This document shows, piece after piece, positions 52,901 to 62,696 of a DNA stretch of 64,000 nucleotides. The notes beneath the pieces were generated by a model. That model ran no database searches, had not been told where the DNA came from, and saw only the letters and a program-made list of their open reading frames with translations. This DNA is from Alteromonas macleodii ATCC 27126 (GTDB lineage Bacteria; Pseudomonadota; Gammaproteobacteria; Enterobacterales; Alteromonadaceae), in assembly GCF_000172635.2 (NCBI RefSeq), contig NC_018632.1, forward strand, positions 2,914,001 through 2,978,000. The letters are read 5' to 3'. Positions within the stretch are counted from its first letter, which is position 1, and each line of letters begins with the position of its first letter. The position numbers and the translations under genes were made by a program.

Positions 52901-54619
52901 ATGCGCACTAGTCAATATTTGCTTGCCACGCAGAAAGAAACACCTGCAGATGCAGAGGTTATCAGCCACCAGCTAATGCTAAGAGCTGGTATGATCAGAA
53001 AGCTAGCCTCGGGTCTATACACGTGGTTGCCATCTGGTCTTCGTGTACTCAACAAAGTAGCCAATATTGTTCGTGAAGAAATGAACAAAGCAGGCGCGAT
53101 TGAAGTGCTAATGCCCGTTGTTCAGCCTGCAGACCTGTGGGAAGAATCTGGACGTTGGGAAGAATACGGTCCAGAGTTACTTCGTATTAAAGACCGCCAC
53201 CAGCGTGATTTCGTATTAGGTCCAACGCACGAAGAAGTTATTACCGCGCTTGTGCGTAATGAAATTAGCAGCTATAAGCAGCTTCCGCTCAATCTATACC
53301 AGATTCAGACTAAATTCCGCGACGAAGTGCGCCCCCGTTTCGGCATTATGCGTGGTCGTGAATTTACCATGAAAGATGCGTACAGCTTCCACCTAGAAGA
53401 CAGCTGTTTAGAAGAAACGTATCAAAAAATGTACGACGCTTACTGCAATATATTCTCGCGTATGGGCTTAGACTTCAGAGCAGTCATTGCCGACTCTGGC
53501 TCTATTGGTGGTAATCACTCTCACGAATTCCACGTACTTGCCGCATCAGGTGAAGACGATATCGCTTTCTCAAGCGACAGTGATTACGCAGCCAATGTTG
53601 AAATGGCTGAAGCTGTTGCGCCTGAAAAAGCTGTCGCATCGGGCGCTGCAGTTGAGACTAAAGATGCCAAAGGCAAAGATTTCAATGCCATCTTAAAAAG
53701 CGTAGAAGCCGAAGTGACAAACGCGGTTAAAGTCGTAGTAGTGAAAGCCGCTAATGAAGTAGACAGTAAAGGCGAAGAAGTAGTTTCTGATAAATGGGTA
53801 GCCCTTGTACTTCGTGCTGATCATGAGCTTAATGATGTAAAAGCAGAGAAGTTAGACGGCGTTGCAAGCCCGCTTGTTGAAGCATCATTTGAACAAGCAA
53901 AAGATATTCTTGGCGTGTCACCATTGTTTGCTGATGCAACCAACCTGCCTGTACCCGCTTATATTGACGCCAGTGCAGCTGCCCTTGCTGACTTCACTAC
54001 AGGCGCAGGCGCAGGCGGTAAGGTAAATATTAACGTAAACTGGTCTGAAGATATTACTGGCGTTGATATTCGCAACGTTGTAGCAGGCGATGCATCTCCT
54101 GACGGGAAAGGCACGCTAGATATTAAACGCGGCATCGAAGTGGGTCATATCTTCCAGCTTGGCAGCAAGTATTCAGAGGCCATGAACTGCGGCGTACTAA
54201 GCGAATCAGGTAAGCACCAAACCTTAACTATGGGTTGTTACGGTATAGGCGTATCTCGAATTGTAGCGGCAGCTATTGAGCAAAACCACGATAAATTTGG
54301 CATAAAGTGGCCAGATCCTATTGCACCGTTTAAAATTGCATTAATACCAATGAATATGCATAAGTCTCATCGCATTAAAGAAGCAGCGGAAGCGCTTTAT
54401 GAAGAGCTTGTTGCCCTTGGCGTAGAAGTGTTGTTTGACGACAGAAAAGAGCGTCCGGGTGTCATGTTCAATGATATGGAATTAATTGGCATACCTCACA
54501 GCATTGTTATTGGTGAAAGAAACCTAGATAATCAACAGGTTGAGTATAAGAATAGACGTACTGGTGAAAAGCAGTTGTTAGATATTAGCGCAGCAAAGGA
54601 CTTTGTAGCCGCACTCTAG
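52901..54619 (+). CDS. proS: Prolyl-tRNA synthetase
   Basis: This class II synthetase charges tRNA-Pro. The 572-residue protein has the bacterial (long) layout: catalytic motif 2 ([24 protein letters not shown] is its core; FRDE and RGREF mark it), an inserted editing domain at about residues 225-405, and motif 3 with [12 protein letters not shown]. The C-terminal anticodon domain includes [16 protein letters not shown] at 52901 ([13 protein letters not shown]) is the family start; an upstream in-frame extension of 28 residues is not conserved. Confidence 0.97.
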   Translation: MRTSQYLLATQKETPADAEVISHQLMLRAGMIRKLASGLYTWLPSGLRVLNKVANIVREEMNKAGAIEVLMPVVQPADLWEESGRWEEYGPELLRIKDRHQRDFVLGPTHEEVITALVRNEISSYKQLPLNLYQIQTKFRDEVRPRFGIMRGREFTMKDAYSFHLEDSCLEETYQKMYDAYCNIFSRMGLDFRAVIADSGSIGGNHSHEFHVLAASGEDDIAFSSDSDYAANVEMAEAVAPEKAVASGAAVETKDAKGKDFNAILKSVEAEVTNAVKVVVVKAANEVDSKGEEVVSDKWVALVLRADHELNDVKAEKLDGVASPLVEASFEQAKDILGVSPLFADATNLPVPAYIDASAAALADFTTGAGAGGKVNINVNWSEDITGVDIRNVVAGDASPDGKGTLDIKRGIEVGHIFQLGSKYSEAMNCGVLSESGKHQTLTMGCYGIGVSRIVAAAIEQNHDKFGIKWPDPIAPFKIALIPMNMHKSHRIKEAAEALYEELVALGVEVLFDDRKERPGVMFNDMELIGIPHSIVIGERNLDNQQVEYKNRRTGEKQLLDISAAKDFVAAL

Positions 54620-54656
54620 CGCCTGATCTCGCCGATTAGATTAGAAAAGAGGACGT

Positions 54657-55499
54657 ATGCGGTTAACATTTTATGGCGTAAGAGGGTCAATCCCTACCCC
54701 GGGAGCAGCTTACGTCCGCTATGGTGGTAATACTGCATGCGTTCACATTGAGCTTGAGGATGGTACCGATATCATCCTCGACTCAGGCACAGGGATTCGC
54801 GTGCTCGGCGAGCGCCTTATTCAAAAAGATACTCCCATTAATCTGCTGTTGAGCCACAACCATTGGGATCATATTCAAGGCTTCCCTTTTTTTGCGCCTA
54901 TCTATCAGGCTTCACGCGAAATCAACATATACCCGGGTCAAACCCTCCTTGATGAACCTGATCAAATTTTAAAGCAAATGGAAGGGTCGTTATTTCCAGT
55001 CCCCCGAAGTGCGCTGAAAGCTAACATTTCTATTGTCGATATTCCCAAGTCTACAAGCCGATTTTCAGTAGGAAGCGCAACCATAACTCGCTTAGCCATG
55101 AACCACCCCGGTCGTGGCAGTGCCTATTGTATTGAAGCCGATGACGCAAAGGTGGCTTACATAACAGATAATGAGCTTTACCCCCCCTACAAAAAAGAAA
55201 CAGACTTTATCGATTTCGCAAAATTTGCACAAAATGCCGATCTGCTAATACACGATGCACAGTACATGTTGTCTGACATGCCAGCTAAGAACGGATGGGG
55301 TCATTCGGTCGCGGAAGAAGCGGTGAAACTAGCAATGGCATGTAACGCAAAAAAATTAGCTTTATATAGTCATGATCCAGAACGGACTGATGACGATATA
55401 GATGATGTTGTAAACCATTGTAATGTATACGTCACAGTGGCAGAGTCTAATCTACAAGTATTTGCATCTTCAGAAGGCCAAGCACTGGACTTCAGTTAA
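54657..55499 (+). CDS. MBL-fold metallo-hydrolase
   Basis: The 280-residue protein opens RLTFYGVRGSIPTPG, typical of a branch of the metallo-beta-lactamase superfamily near PhnP and class II cyclic-nucleotide phosphodiesterases. The zinc motif is LLSHNHWDHIQG, followed by a later His (NHPGRGSAYC) and Asp (YITDNE and LLIHDAQY). The substrate is unknown; relatives often act on phosphodiesters or cyclic nucleotides. It follows proS after 37 bases and precedes pldA by 35 bases, so the three may share transcription. GAGG lies a few bases before the ATG. Confidence 0.82.
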   Translation: MRLTFYGVRGSIPTPGAAYVRYGGNTACVHIELEDGTDIILDSGTGIRVLGERLIQKDTPINLLLSHNHWDHIQGFPFFAPIYQASREINIYPGQTLLDEPDQILKQMEGSLFPVPRSALKANISIVDIPKSTSRFSVGSATITRLAMNHPGRGSAYCIEADDAKVAYITDNELYPPYKKETDFIDFAKFAQNADLLIHDAQYMLSDMPAKNGWGHSVAEEAVKLAMACNAKKLALYSHDPERTDDDIDDVVNHCNVYVTVAESNLQVFASSEGQALDFS

Positions 55500-55534
55500 G
55501 CATAACAACAACCCCACGTTACGGAGAATTAAAG

Positions 55535-56551
55535 GTGTCTTTGTTAAAGCCTTTTGTATTTTTGGCAGCATTTGCTGCTTGCACGCCTGTTTGCGCTCAA
55601 CAATCACAAGAAGTGGTAAGCGAACAAGCGTCATCTTCAGAAAATAGTGAACAAGAGCGCACTATTGAAAATGAAGAAAATCAATCGTCACAGGATGAAA
55701 GCGGTATTGAAGTTATCGATATCATCAAGCGTGACACCATCACGGAAAGTGCACTGGATAACCGATTAGAAGGCGATAAAGAAGCACTGGATAATGTGTT
55801 TGCTATCACTCAGCATAGACAAAACTATCTACTTCCAATTACTTACGTTTCCAACCCAAGCTCTGTGGCAAGTGAAGAACTCACAAACGAGAACATAGAC
55901 AATAAAGAAGCAAAATTTCAGGTAAGCGCAAAGCTGCCGCTTTATTTGGAAGATACAGGATTCGACGGTGTTTACTTTGGCTTTACGCTAACCTCTTTCT
56001 GGCAGCTTTATAACAGCGAAGCGTCGAAGCCGTTTCGCGAGACCAATTACGAACCAGAAGTCTTTTGGCAAGAAACAGCCGATTATTCCGTGCTTGGCTA
56101 CAAATTTAATACTTTTCAAGTTGGTTTCAATCATATGTCTAACGGTCAAAGCGGGCTGCGCTCTCGAAGCTGGAACCGTATATTTGCCTCTATTGTCTTT
56201 AGCGACGATGACGATATCTACTACCTAAAGACGTGGTACCGTATTCCTGAAGACGAGAAAACAGACCCGCTTGATCCTACCGGCGACGATAACCCTGATA
56301 TACAAGACTATTACGGTAGAATGGAACTTGGTTATGGAAGGAAAATTGGCGCGTTTAAAGTACTGGCGCTTTTACGAAATAACCTCGACGTAGATGAGAA
56401 CCGAGGCAGCATCCAGCTAGACTTCACCTACCCTATCTCTGACCGCTATGAAGTCTTGCTTCAATACTTCAATGGCTATGGCGATTCGCTTATCGACTAT
56501 AACCGCTCACAAGAACGTATTGGTATCGGTTTTCAGCTGCACTTTTTGTAA
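55535..56551 (+). CDS. pldA: Outer-membrane phospholipase A
   Basis: OMPLA hydrolyses phospholipids that leak into the outer leaflet and is controlled by calcium-dependent dimerisation. The 338-residue protein begins with a signal peptide cut near CAQQ. An acidic linker of about 70 residues rich in E, Q and S follows, longer than in E. coli. The 12-strand barrel has the active-site motif FNHMSNGQSG (catalytic His and Ser) and the Asn-equivalent region RSWNRI. It ends in a beta-signal with terminal aromatic residue (GFQLHFL). The start is GTG at 55535 with GGAG eight bases upstream. Confidence 0.92.
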   Translation: MSLLKPFVFLAAFAACTPVCAQQSQEVVSEQASSSENSEQERTIENEENQSSQDESGIEVIDIIKRDTITESALDNRLEGDKEALDNVFAITQHRQNYLLPITYVSNPSSVASEELTNENIDNKEAKFQVSAKLPLYLEDTGFDGVYFGFTLTSFWQLYNSEASKPFRETNYEPEVFWQETADYSVLGYKFNTFQVGFNHMSNGQSGLRSRSWNRIFASIVFSDDDDIYYLKTWYRIPEDEKTDPLDPTGDDNPDIQDYYGRMELGYGRKIGAFKVLALLRNNLDVDENRGSIQLDFTYPISDRYEVLLQYFNGYGDSLIDYNRSQERIGIGFQLHFL

Positions 56552-56577
56552 TAAATAACCACGTAGACACAGGATGG

Positions 56578-56615
56578 GCACGCCAAACCGCTTTTGCATG
56601 GCGTGCTCTTCTCAT
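56578..56615 (+). terminator. Terminator between pldA and the HDAC gene
   Basis: GCACGCCA and TGGCGTGC form a perfect 8-bp stem with a 13-base loop, followed by TCTTCTCATTT. It lies between two convergent genes. Confidence 0.72.
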
Positions 56616-56632
56616 TTCGACATCACTGTTTG

Positions 56633-57535
56633 CTAATCAATCACGCCTGCCGCGCGATAAAGCTGAATATGCACCTCTACCAGCGCTGCAATATCTCTTT
56701 GGTAGCCTCCACCAATTACCGCAGCAATCGGAACGCCTAAACGCTCGGCTAACGCAAAGACTTGCGTATCTCTCTCGTACACGCCTTGCGTAGAGATATG
56801 CAAATGACCAAGGTCGTCGTTTACATGCACATCAACGCCTGCGTCATAGATGATGGCATCGGGCTGAAATTGTCTCATTACCATCGTTAGCGCTTGTTCT
56901 AGCGTAGTTAGATACTCATCGTCTTCGGTGCCTTTATCGAGCCCTATATCAATATCGGAACACTGCTTTCTGTGAGGAAAGTTCTTTTCACCATGAATAG
57001 ATAAGGTAAAAATATCACGGTCGTTTTCGGCAAGTTTTGCTGTGCCATCGCCTTGATGCACATCTAAATCGACAATAAGCACATTTTCAACGGACGGGGT
57101 TTGCTGCATAGTTTTCGCTGCCAAATATAGATCGTTGAACAAGCAAAAACCTGAACCAAAATCAGCAAACGCGTGATGATAGCCGCCCGTTAAATTCAAT
57201 GCTTTTCCATGCTCTAGAGCTAGCTTGGCTGTTAAACAGGTTCCAGCAACGGCAGTACGGGTACGCTCAATCAGCTGCTGCGACCAGGGAAAGCCTATGC
57301 GGCGCATGGCTTTCTTATCTAATGCGCCAGTACTTAGTGCATCAACATAGTCCGGATCGTAATAGGCAGTTAGAAAAGAAAGATCAACCGGTGATGGAGT
57401 AACAAAACGCGATGCTTCCACACCACGATTTAACAATTCATCACGAATACCTACGTACTTCTCGATGGGAAATCGGTGTCGCTCAGGAAGATCTAACTGG
57501 CTATAAATAGAATGAAATACGAGTGGTGTTGTCAT
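56633..57535 (-). CDS. Histone deacetylase family protein (AcuC/HDAC-like)
   Basis: The 300-residue protein belongs to the zinc-dependent arginase/deacetylase superfamily. The metal and catalytic residues are visible: GGYHHAFAD (His-His), VDLDVHQGDGT (Asp and His ligands), and DAGVDVHVNDDLG. Bacterial members deacetylate acetyl-lysine, acetylpolyamines or other amides, and the substrate cannot be told here. ATG at 57535 (MTTPLVFHSIYS) is chosen; the longer frame begins with unrelated, cysteine-rich residues. It lies downstream of the chemoreceptor gene on the same strand. Confidence 0.88.
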   Translation of the reverse strand: MTTPLVFHSIYSQLDLPERHRFPIEKYVGIRDELLNRGVEASRFVTPSPVDLSFLTAYYDPDYVDALSTGALDKKAMRRIGFPWSQQLIERTRTAVAGTCLTAKLALEHGKALNLTGGYHHAFADFGSGFCLFNDLYLAAKTMQQTPSVENVLIVDLDVHQGDGTAKLAENDRDIFTLSIHGEKNFPHRKQCSDIDIGLDKGTEDDEYLTTLEQALTMVMRQFQPDAIIYDAGVDVHVNDDLGHLHISTQGVYERDTQVFALAERLGVPIAAVIGGGYQRDIAALVEVHIQLYRAAGVID

Positions 57536-57585
57536 TATTATCAATACTAGTTTAGGGCGCGCGCATCTATAACAGATAAAAGAAA

Positions 57586-57617
57586 AGGAGCGTGAACATT
57601 GTCCAAACACTCCCTTT
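57586..57617 (-). terminator. Imperfect terminator-like hairpin after the chemoreceptor gene
   Basis: On the minus strand AAAAGGGAGTG and CACGCTCCTTTT can pair with one mismatch, and TTTTCTTTT follows. It would separate the chemoreceptor from the downstream deacetylase gene. Confidence 0.5.
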
Positions 57618-57644
57618 TAACGTGTTTATACTGACAAAGCACAG

Positions 57645-59267
57645 TTAGCGGGTCAAACTGTTCACCACCTTTTCAACGTTTTCTGACATACTTTTCATTG
57701 AGCGTGACATGTCATCACGCTGAGCAAGTTGATGATATTTTTCAGATGATGTGACCACATTACTGATAATTGTTTCCACCTGCTGAAGTACAGCCTCTTG
57801 CTCATCTGCGGCTTCGTTAAGCGCCACAACTACGCTCGCCGTTTCTTGAATATCCCTCACCACGTTATTGAGTGTTTCAAGCGCTGTCGCTGCTTCTGCT
57901 GCGTTTGTGTCTGACAGCTGCTTGCCTGACGACATCGCCGCAACGGCCCCTTTTGCTTCAGCTTCAAAACTACTTAAAATGTCGTTAATTTCCTTGGTCG
58001 ACTGCTGTGTTTTAGCTGCAAGTGCTCGAACCTCGTCGGCTACCACAGCAAAACCACGGCCATGCTCACCTGCTCTAGCAGCTTCAATTGCTGCGTTTAG
58101 AGCCAGCAGGTTAGTCTGATCGGCAATTTCATTAATAACATTTACCACTTTTAGAATATTGGTACTGCGGCTTTGCAGTTCTGACACGATATTACTTGAT
58201 TCGGTTACCGTTTTAGCTAGCTGCTTAAAGCCTGCATTGGCGCTTTCAAACGTGGCATAACAACTTGCCACGTTCTTTTCAGAGTTATTTGTCGCCACAG
58301 CAACTTGGTCGGTGATTGCCACTAAATTTTGCACAATCTCTTTAAGTTTATCCGTACTGCTATCAAGCGAGCGCGACGCATCCCGTTGTCCATTGGCGCC
58401 TTCCATAATGGATTGGCTGACGTTACCGAGGGTGCCAAACGCCTTTTCCATTTCGGTCTCCGCTTGTTGAAGCTGCGCAACCGAATCTTTTAATTTGTTT
58501 TGTAATGCCCTGGCTGATTCTGCCAGCATGCCCAATTCATGGTCGCTGGAATACGTTAACGCGTAGTCGTAACGGCTATGAGCCAAGTTGGATATACACG
58601 CCGCAACCTGCTTCGTTGGTTTAATAACCTGAGAGCGCAAACGAGCAATCACATAAGCAACAGAAAGCACAGAAAGCGCGATTGCTGCCAGTAGAATTAT
58701 CCAGAGCATAGTGCGCGTATTGGCTTTAAGTTCAGCAATCGCGTTCGCTGAATCGGCTGCAATTTCCGCCGCGATACCTGAGAGGAGCTTAGCAGGCTCT
58801 CTATCAATACCTCGAACAAAGCTATCTCCAACCTTTGGATCAAACCCTGAGTTAATAAATGCGTCGTATCCTTCACGGTATTTCTCGGCCATGACTGCAT
58901 GGGCTTTTTGAAATTGCCTGATATCTGACTTCACGCTTTCACTTATCACACTACTTGATAGCATCAGGTCAAACTGGCGAGTGATGTCGGCCTCTCTCTG
59001 CTTGAATCGCTCCCAGTATTTTTCTCGGTCGTCTTTTTTGTGGCCACGCAACAATACGTTCTTCCACTCTTGCACTTGAGTTTTGAAAGTACTTAGCGTG
59101 GTATTGACGTCTCGTTCTGACTGAACAAGGGTGTTTTCTAACTCATCGAATGAATTAAGTAACGAGAAAGACTTTAGAATTGAGGCACCGTTTAATAGTA
59201 CAAGAATTAAAAAGCTGGCGAGAACAGGCGTCATCACCAAACGGCTGATGCTTGTGTAATTGAACAC
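57645..59267 (-). CDS. Methyl-accepting chemotaxis protein
   Basis: The 540-residue transmembrane chemoreceptor has spans at about residues 12-30 and 192-212 flanking a helical periplasmic domain of about 160 residues, rich in KFKQRE-type heptads, resembling a four-helix-bundle sensor. A HAMP segment follows at about 213-265. The cytoplasmic signalling domain has the highly conserved hairpin tip ([19 protein letters not shown], then [11 protein letters not shown]) near residue 390. No C-terminal CheR-docking pentapeptide is seen. The start is GTG at 59267 with AAAGG seven bases upstream. The ligand is unknown. Confidence 0.93.
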   Translation of the reverse strand: MFNYTSISRLVMTPVLASFLILVLLNGASILKSFSLLNSFDELENTLVQSERDVNTTLSTFKTQVQEWKNVLLRGHKKDDREKYWERFKQREADITRQFDLMLSSSVISESVKSDIRQFQKAHAVMAEKYREGYDAFINSGFDPKVGDSFVRGIDREPAKLLSGIAAEIAADSANAIAELKANTRTMLWIILLAAIALSVLSVAYVIARLRSQVIKPTKQVAACISNLAHSRYDYALTYSSDHELGMLAESARALQNKLKDSVAQLQQAETEMEKAFGTLGNVSQSIMEGANGQRDASRSLDSSTDKLKEIVQNLVAITDQVAVATNNSEKNVASCYATFESANAGFKQLAKTVTESSNIVSELQSRSTNILKVVNVINEIADQTNLLALNAAIEAARAGEHGRGFAVVADEVRALAAKTQQSTKEINDILSSFEAEAKGAVAAMSSGKQLSDTNAAEAATALETLNNVVRDIQETASVVVALNEAADEQEAVLQQVETIISNVVTSSEKYHQLAQRDDMSRSMKSMSENVEKVVNSLTR

Positions 59268-59342
59268 GGCTTAACCTTTAGTATAAATTTAAAGAAGGAC
59301 GTCGCCATTAAATGATATTTTTATGACGGTATGGTTACAAAT

Positions 59343-59364
59343 TTGGTATGAATCAACATACCAA
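59343..59364 (-). repeat. Perfect inverted repeat upstream of the chemoreceptor
   Basis: TTGGTATG and CATACCAA are separated by six bases, about 75 bases before the GTG start. The 8-6-8 layout is typical of a dimeric regulator's operator. No T-run follows, so it is not a terminator. Confidence 0.5.
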
Positions 59365-59427
59365 TATATGCGAAAATATACACCCTTATAGTAACAGGCT
59401 TATTAACTTGTTCTTTTTTAAGTAGAT

Positions 59428-59450
59428 AAAAAAAAGAGCCCGAAGGCTCT
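59428..59450 (-). terminator. Terminator of guaA
   Basis: On the minus strand AGAGCC-TTCG-GGCTCT is followed by seven T, 29 bases after the guaA stop. The TTCG tetraloop makes it very stable. Confidence 0.9.
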
Positions 59451-59478
59451 CTTTTCATTTCGGTAAATTTACACCCGT

Positions 59479-61056
59479 TTATTCCCACTCAATTGTAGCA
59501 GGTGGCTTACCAGAAATGTCGTATACTACGCGGCTAATGCCGTCAATTTCATTGATAATACGATTCGACACTTTACCTAGGAAGTCGTAGGGTAAATGTG
59601 CCCAGTGAGCTGTCATGAAATCGATGGTTTCTACTGCACGAAGGCTTACTACCCAGTCGTATTTACGCGCATCACCCATTACGCCAACTGAGCGCACTGG
59701 AAGGAATACGGTAAACGCTTGGCTTACTTTTTGGTATAGGTCAGCTGCATATAGCTCTTCAATGAAGATAGCGTCAGCACGACGTAGTAAGTCGCAATAT
59801 TCTTTCTTAATTTCACCAAGTACACGAACACCTAGACCCGGACCAGGGAACGGGTGACGGTAAAGCATGTCGTACGGTAAACCTAGCTCTAGGCCGATTT
59901 TGCGTACTTCGTCTTTAAAGAGTTCACGCAGTGGCTCAACAAGACCCAGCTCCATATCTTCAGGAAGGCCGCCCACATTGTGGTGCGACTTAATTACGTG
60001 CGCTTTACCCGTTGCAGAACCCGCTGATTCAATAACGTCTGGGTAAATAGTACCTTGCGCTAACCACTTCGCGTTTTCACGCTTACCCGCTTCTTCGTCA
60101 AATACACGAACGAACTCATTACCAATAGCTTTACGTTTAAGCTCAGGATCTTCAATGCCTTTTAGGCGATCAAGGAAACGCTCTTCAGCGTCTACACGGA
60201 TAATGTTAAGGCCGAAATGGTCACCAAACATTTCCATTACCTGATCAGCTTCATTTAAGCGAAGCAGGCCATTATCTACAAACACACAAGTAAGTTTGTC
60301 ACCTATCGCGCGGTGAAGCAGCATGGCTGTTACTGAAGAATCTACGCCGCCTGAAAGGCCAAGAATAACTTCTTCATCGCCCACCTTTTCTTTTATACGC
60401 TCAATGGCATCGTCAATAATTGCGCCAGCTGTCCAGAGCTTTTCACACTTACAGATGTCCATCACAAAGTGAGTTAATAGACGCATGCCTTGGCGAGTGT
60501 GAGTCACTTCAGGGTGGAACTGCACGCCATAGAATTGCTTCTCTGCGTTATACATTGCAGCATGTGGGCATGAAGCGGTTTGCGCGATGGTTTCAAAACC
60601 TTCAGGAATAGCTGCCACTTTATCGCCGTGGCTCATCCATACGTCAAGCAGCGCCGCGCCGTTATCACCTATGGCATCTTCAATTTTATCCAGCAGCGGG
60701 CTTGGCTTAATCACTTCTACTTGCGCATAACCAAATTCACGCTTGTCTGAACCCAGTACGCCACCACCTAGCTGTTGTGCCATGGTTTGCATGCCATAGC
60801 ACACGCCTAGCACTGGCACGCCGGCTTCAAATACGTATTCGGGCGCGCGTGGCGAGCCTTCTTCGGTTACTGACTCTGGGCCACCTGACAGAATAATCCC
60901 TTGAGGATTAAATTCGCGGATTTGCTCTTCGGTCACATCCCAAGCCCAAAGCTCACAGTAAACGCCTATTTCGCGAACACGACGTGCTATCAACTGCGTG
61001 TATTGCGAGCCAAAATCCAAAATAAGTATGCGTTGGTCGTGGATATTTGTGGTCAT
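59479..61056 (-). CDS. guaA: GMP synthase (glutamine-hydrolysing)
   Basis: GuaA converts XMP to GMP with glutamine and ATP. The 525-residue protein has an N-terminal class I glutamine amidotransferase with the nucleophile in [11 protein letters not shown] (about residue 86) and the His/Glu pair in [12 protein letters not shown]. The ATP-pyrophosphatase PP-loop [11 protein letters not shown] follows at about residue 235, then the dimerisation domain ending PPATIEWE. It follows guaB after 70 bases that include a perfect hairpin. Confidence 0.98.
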   Translation of the reverse strand: MTTNIHDQRILILDFGSQYTQLIARRVREIGVYCELWAWDVTEEQIREFNPQGIILSGGPESVTEEGSPRAPEYVFEAGVPVLGVCYGMQTMAQQLGGGVLGSDKREFGYAQVEVIKPSPLLDKIEDAIGDNGAALLDVWMSHGDKVAAIPEGFETIAQTASCPHAAMYNAEKQFYGVQFHPEVTHTRQGMRLLTHFVMDICKCEKLWTAGAIIDDAIERIKEKVGDEEVILGLSGGVDSSVTAMLLHRAIGDKLTCVFVDNGLLRLNEADQVMEMFGDHFGLNIIRVDAEERFLDRLKGIEDPELKRKAIGNEFVRVFDEEAGKRENAKWLAQGTIYPDVIESAGSATGKAHVIKSHHNVGGLPEDMELGLVEPLRELFKDEVRKIGLELGLPYDMLYRHPFPGPGLGVRVLGEIKKEYCDLLRRADAIFIEELYAADLYQKVSQAFTVFLPVRSVGVMGDARKYDWVVSLRAVETIDFMTAHWAHLPYDFLGKVSNRIINEIDGISRVVYDISGKPPATIEWE

Positions 61057-61088
61057 GTTTTATTTTTACCCGTTAAATAAAAGAACAA

Positions 61089-61109
61089 AGGCTGGTGTAG
61101 TACCAGCCT
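61089..61109 (-). promoter_or_regulatory. Hairpin between guaB and guaA
   Basis: AGGCTGGT-GTAGT-ACCAGCCT is a perfect 8-5-8 stem. On the minus strand it is followed by TTGTTCTTTTATTT, a broken T-run, so it resembles a leaky terminator or attenuator that could lower guaA expression relative to guaB. Confidence 0.6.
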
Positions 61110-61126
61110 CGCAGTCGTCGGTCGCC

Positions 61127-62596
61127 TTAACCTAAACGGTAGTTTGGCGCTTCTTTGGTAATGCTTACATCGTGAACGTGGCTCTCGCCCATTCCGGCTG
61201 AAGTTACGCGCACAAATTGTGCCTTGGTATTGAGCTCTTCAATCGTTGCGCAGCCCGTTAAGCCCATGGCTGAGCGCAAGCCGCCCATTTGCTGATGGAT
61301 AATATTAGCAATTGGACCTTTGTACGCTACCCGGCCTTCAATACCTTCTGGTACTAATTTCTCAGCGTTATCAGAATCTTGGAAGTAACGGTCTGACGAA
61401 CCGTGGCTTTGATCCATAGCGCCTAGTGAACCCATACCGCGATATGACTTGTAATAACGGCCTTGGAAAAGTTCTACTTCGCCTGGCGCTTCTTCAGTAC
61501 CTGCTAGCATGCTGCCAACCATTACGCAGCTTGCGCCAGCAGCCAACGCCTTAGCAATGTCACCCGAAAAACGAATACCGCCGTCAGCGATTACTGGAAT
61601 GTCAGTATCTTTAAGCGCTTCTACTGCATCTGATACCGCAGTAATTTGAGGCACACCGCAACCGGTTACGATACGGGTAGTACAAATTGAACCAGGGCCA
61701 ATTCCCACTTTAACAGCATCTACGCCGGCATCGGCAAGTGCTTTCGCGCCATCGCCCGTCGCAACGTTACCCGCAATAATTTGTACATCTGGATAGTCTG
61801 CACGTACCTTTTTCACGCGGTCAATAACACCTTGCGAGTGACCGTGAGAGGTATCGATAAGTAGAACGTCAACGCCTGCATCTACAAGTAGTGCAATACG
61901 TTCGTCAGTACCTGGTCCAACGCTTACCGCAGCACCAACACGTAGGCGACCAAGCGAGTCTTTACATGCGTTAGGCTTGTTTTCTGCTTTCTGGAAGTCT
62001 TTAACAGTGATCAGGCCTGTAAGCTTAAACGCGTCGTCGACGACAAGAATTTTCTCAATGCGGTGTTCGTGCATTAGGTCTAACACCACATCAGAGCTTG
62101 CACCTTCTTTAACGGTAACCAGATCATCCTTACCGGTCATTACGTTTCTAATAGGCAAATTCAAACGCTTTTCAAAGCGAAGATCGCGGCCTGTCACAAT
62201 ACCAATTAGGTTATTATCTTTGTCAGTCACCGGGAAGCCAGAGTAACCAAGACGCTTAGAAAGCGCGATAACTTCACCGATGGTCGCATTCTCTTCAACC
62301 GTTACCGGGTCAGATACCACACCACTTTCGTATTTCTTAACTTCACGTACGTGTTTGGCTTGCTCTTCGGGCTTCATGTTTTTATGAATGAAACCAATAC
62401 CACCCTCTTGGGCTAGCGCAATAGCTAGACGGGCTTCAGAAACCGTGTCCATGGCAGCAGACACCATTGGAATATTTAACGTTACGCCACGCGTAAGGCG
62501 TGTTTGTAAGTTGGCTGTGTGAGGGAGGACGGTCGAGTGGCCGGGAACCAGCAACACATCGTCGAACGTCAGGGCTTCTTGGATGATACGTAGCAT
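61127..62596 (-). CDS. guaB: Inosine-5'-monophosphate dehydrogenase
   Basis: GuaB oxidises IMP to XMP with NAD, the committed step to GMP. The 489-residue protein begins [21 protein letters not shown]. Two CBS domains are inserted at about residues 93-205, and the catalytic cysteine loop is [12 protein letters not shown] (about residue 305). The flap [11 protein letters not shown] follows the finger region. ATG at 62596 is the family start; an open frame continues upstream into xseA on the other strand but is not coding. It is upstream of guaA, as in E. coli, and divergent from xseA. Confidence 0.98.
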   Translation of the reverse strand: MLRIIQEALTFDDVLLVPGHSTVLPHTANLQTRLTRGVTLNIPMVSAAMDTVSEARLAIALAQEGGIGFIHKNMKPEEQAKHVREVKKYESGVVSDPVTVEENATIGEVIALSKRLGYSGFPVTDKDNNLIGIVTGRDLRFEKRLNLPIRNVMTGKDDLVTVKEGASSDVVLDLMHEHRIEKILVVDDAFKLTGLITVKDFQKAENKPNACKDSLGRLRVGAAVSVGPGTDERIALLVDAGVDVLLIDTSHGHSQGVIDRVKKVRADYPDVQIIAGNVATGDGAKALADAGVDAVKVGIGPGSICTTRIVTGCGVPQITAVSDAVEALKDTDIPVIADGGIRFSGDIAKALAAGASCVMVGSMLAGTEEAPGEVELFQGRYYKSYRGMGSLGAMDQSHGSSDRYFQDSDNAEKLVPEGIEGRVAYKGPIANIIHQQMGGLRSAMGLTGCATIEELNTKAQFVRVTSAGMGESHVHDVSITKEAPNYRLG

Positions 62597-62623
62597 GCAA
62601 CAACACCTATTCAGTTGAGGGTT

Positions 62624-62638
62624 AATTGCGGCGCAATT
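62624..62638 (-). repeat. 15-base palindrome at the guaB transcription start
   Basis: AATTGCG-G-CGCAATT has perfect 7-bp arms and overlaps the -10 hexamer and the expected initiation site of guaB. A repressor bound there would block the promoter. It is not a PurR box (ACGCAAACGTTTGCGT). Confidence 0.55.
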
Positions 62639-62664
62639 GTAGTGTTTTTTAGTTTTCAGGTAAA
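62636..62664 (-). promoter_or_regulatory. Sigma-70 promoter of guaB
   Basis: On the minus strand TTTACC (62659-62664) is followed after 17 bases by TACAAT (62636-62641) and a GC-rich discriminator (TGCGCCGC), typical of growth-rate-controlled promoters. The leader would be about 34 bases. Confidence 0.65.
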
Positions 62665-62696
62665 CTCTAAATGTATTAAACCCAGTGATTTTTTTT

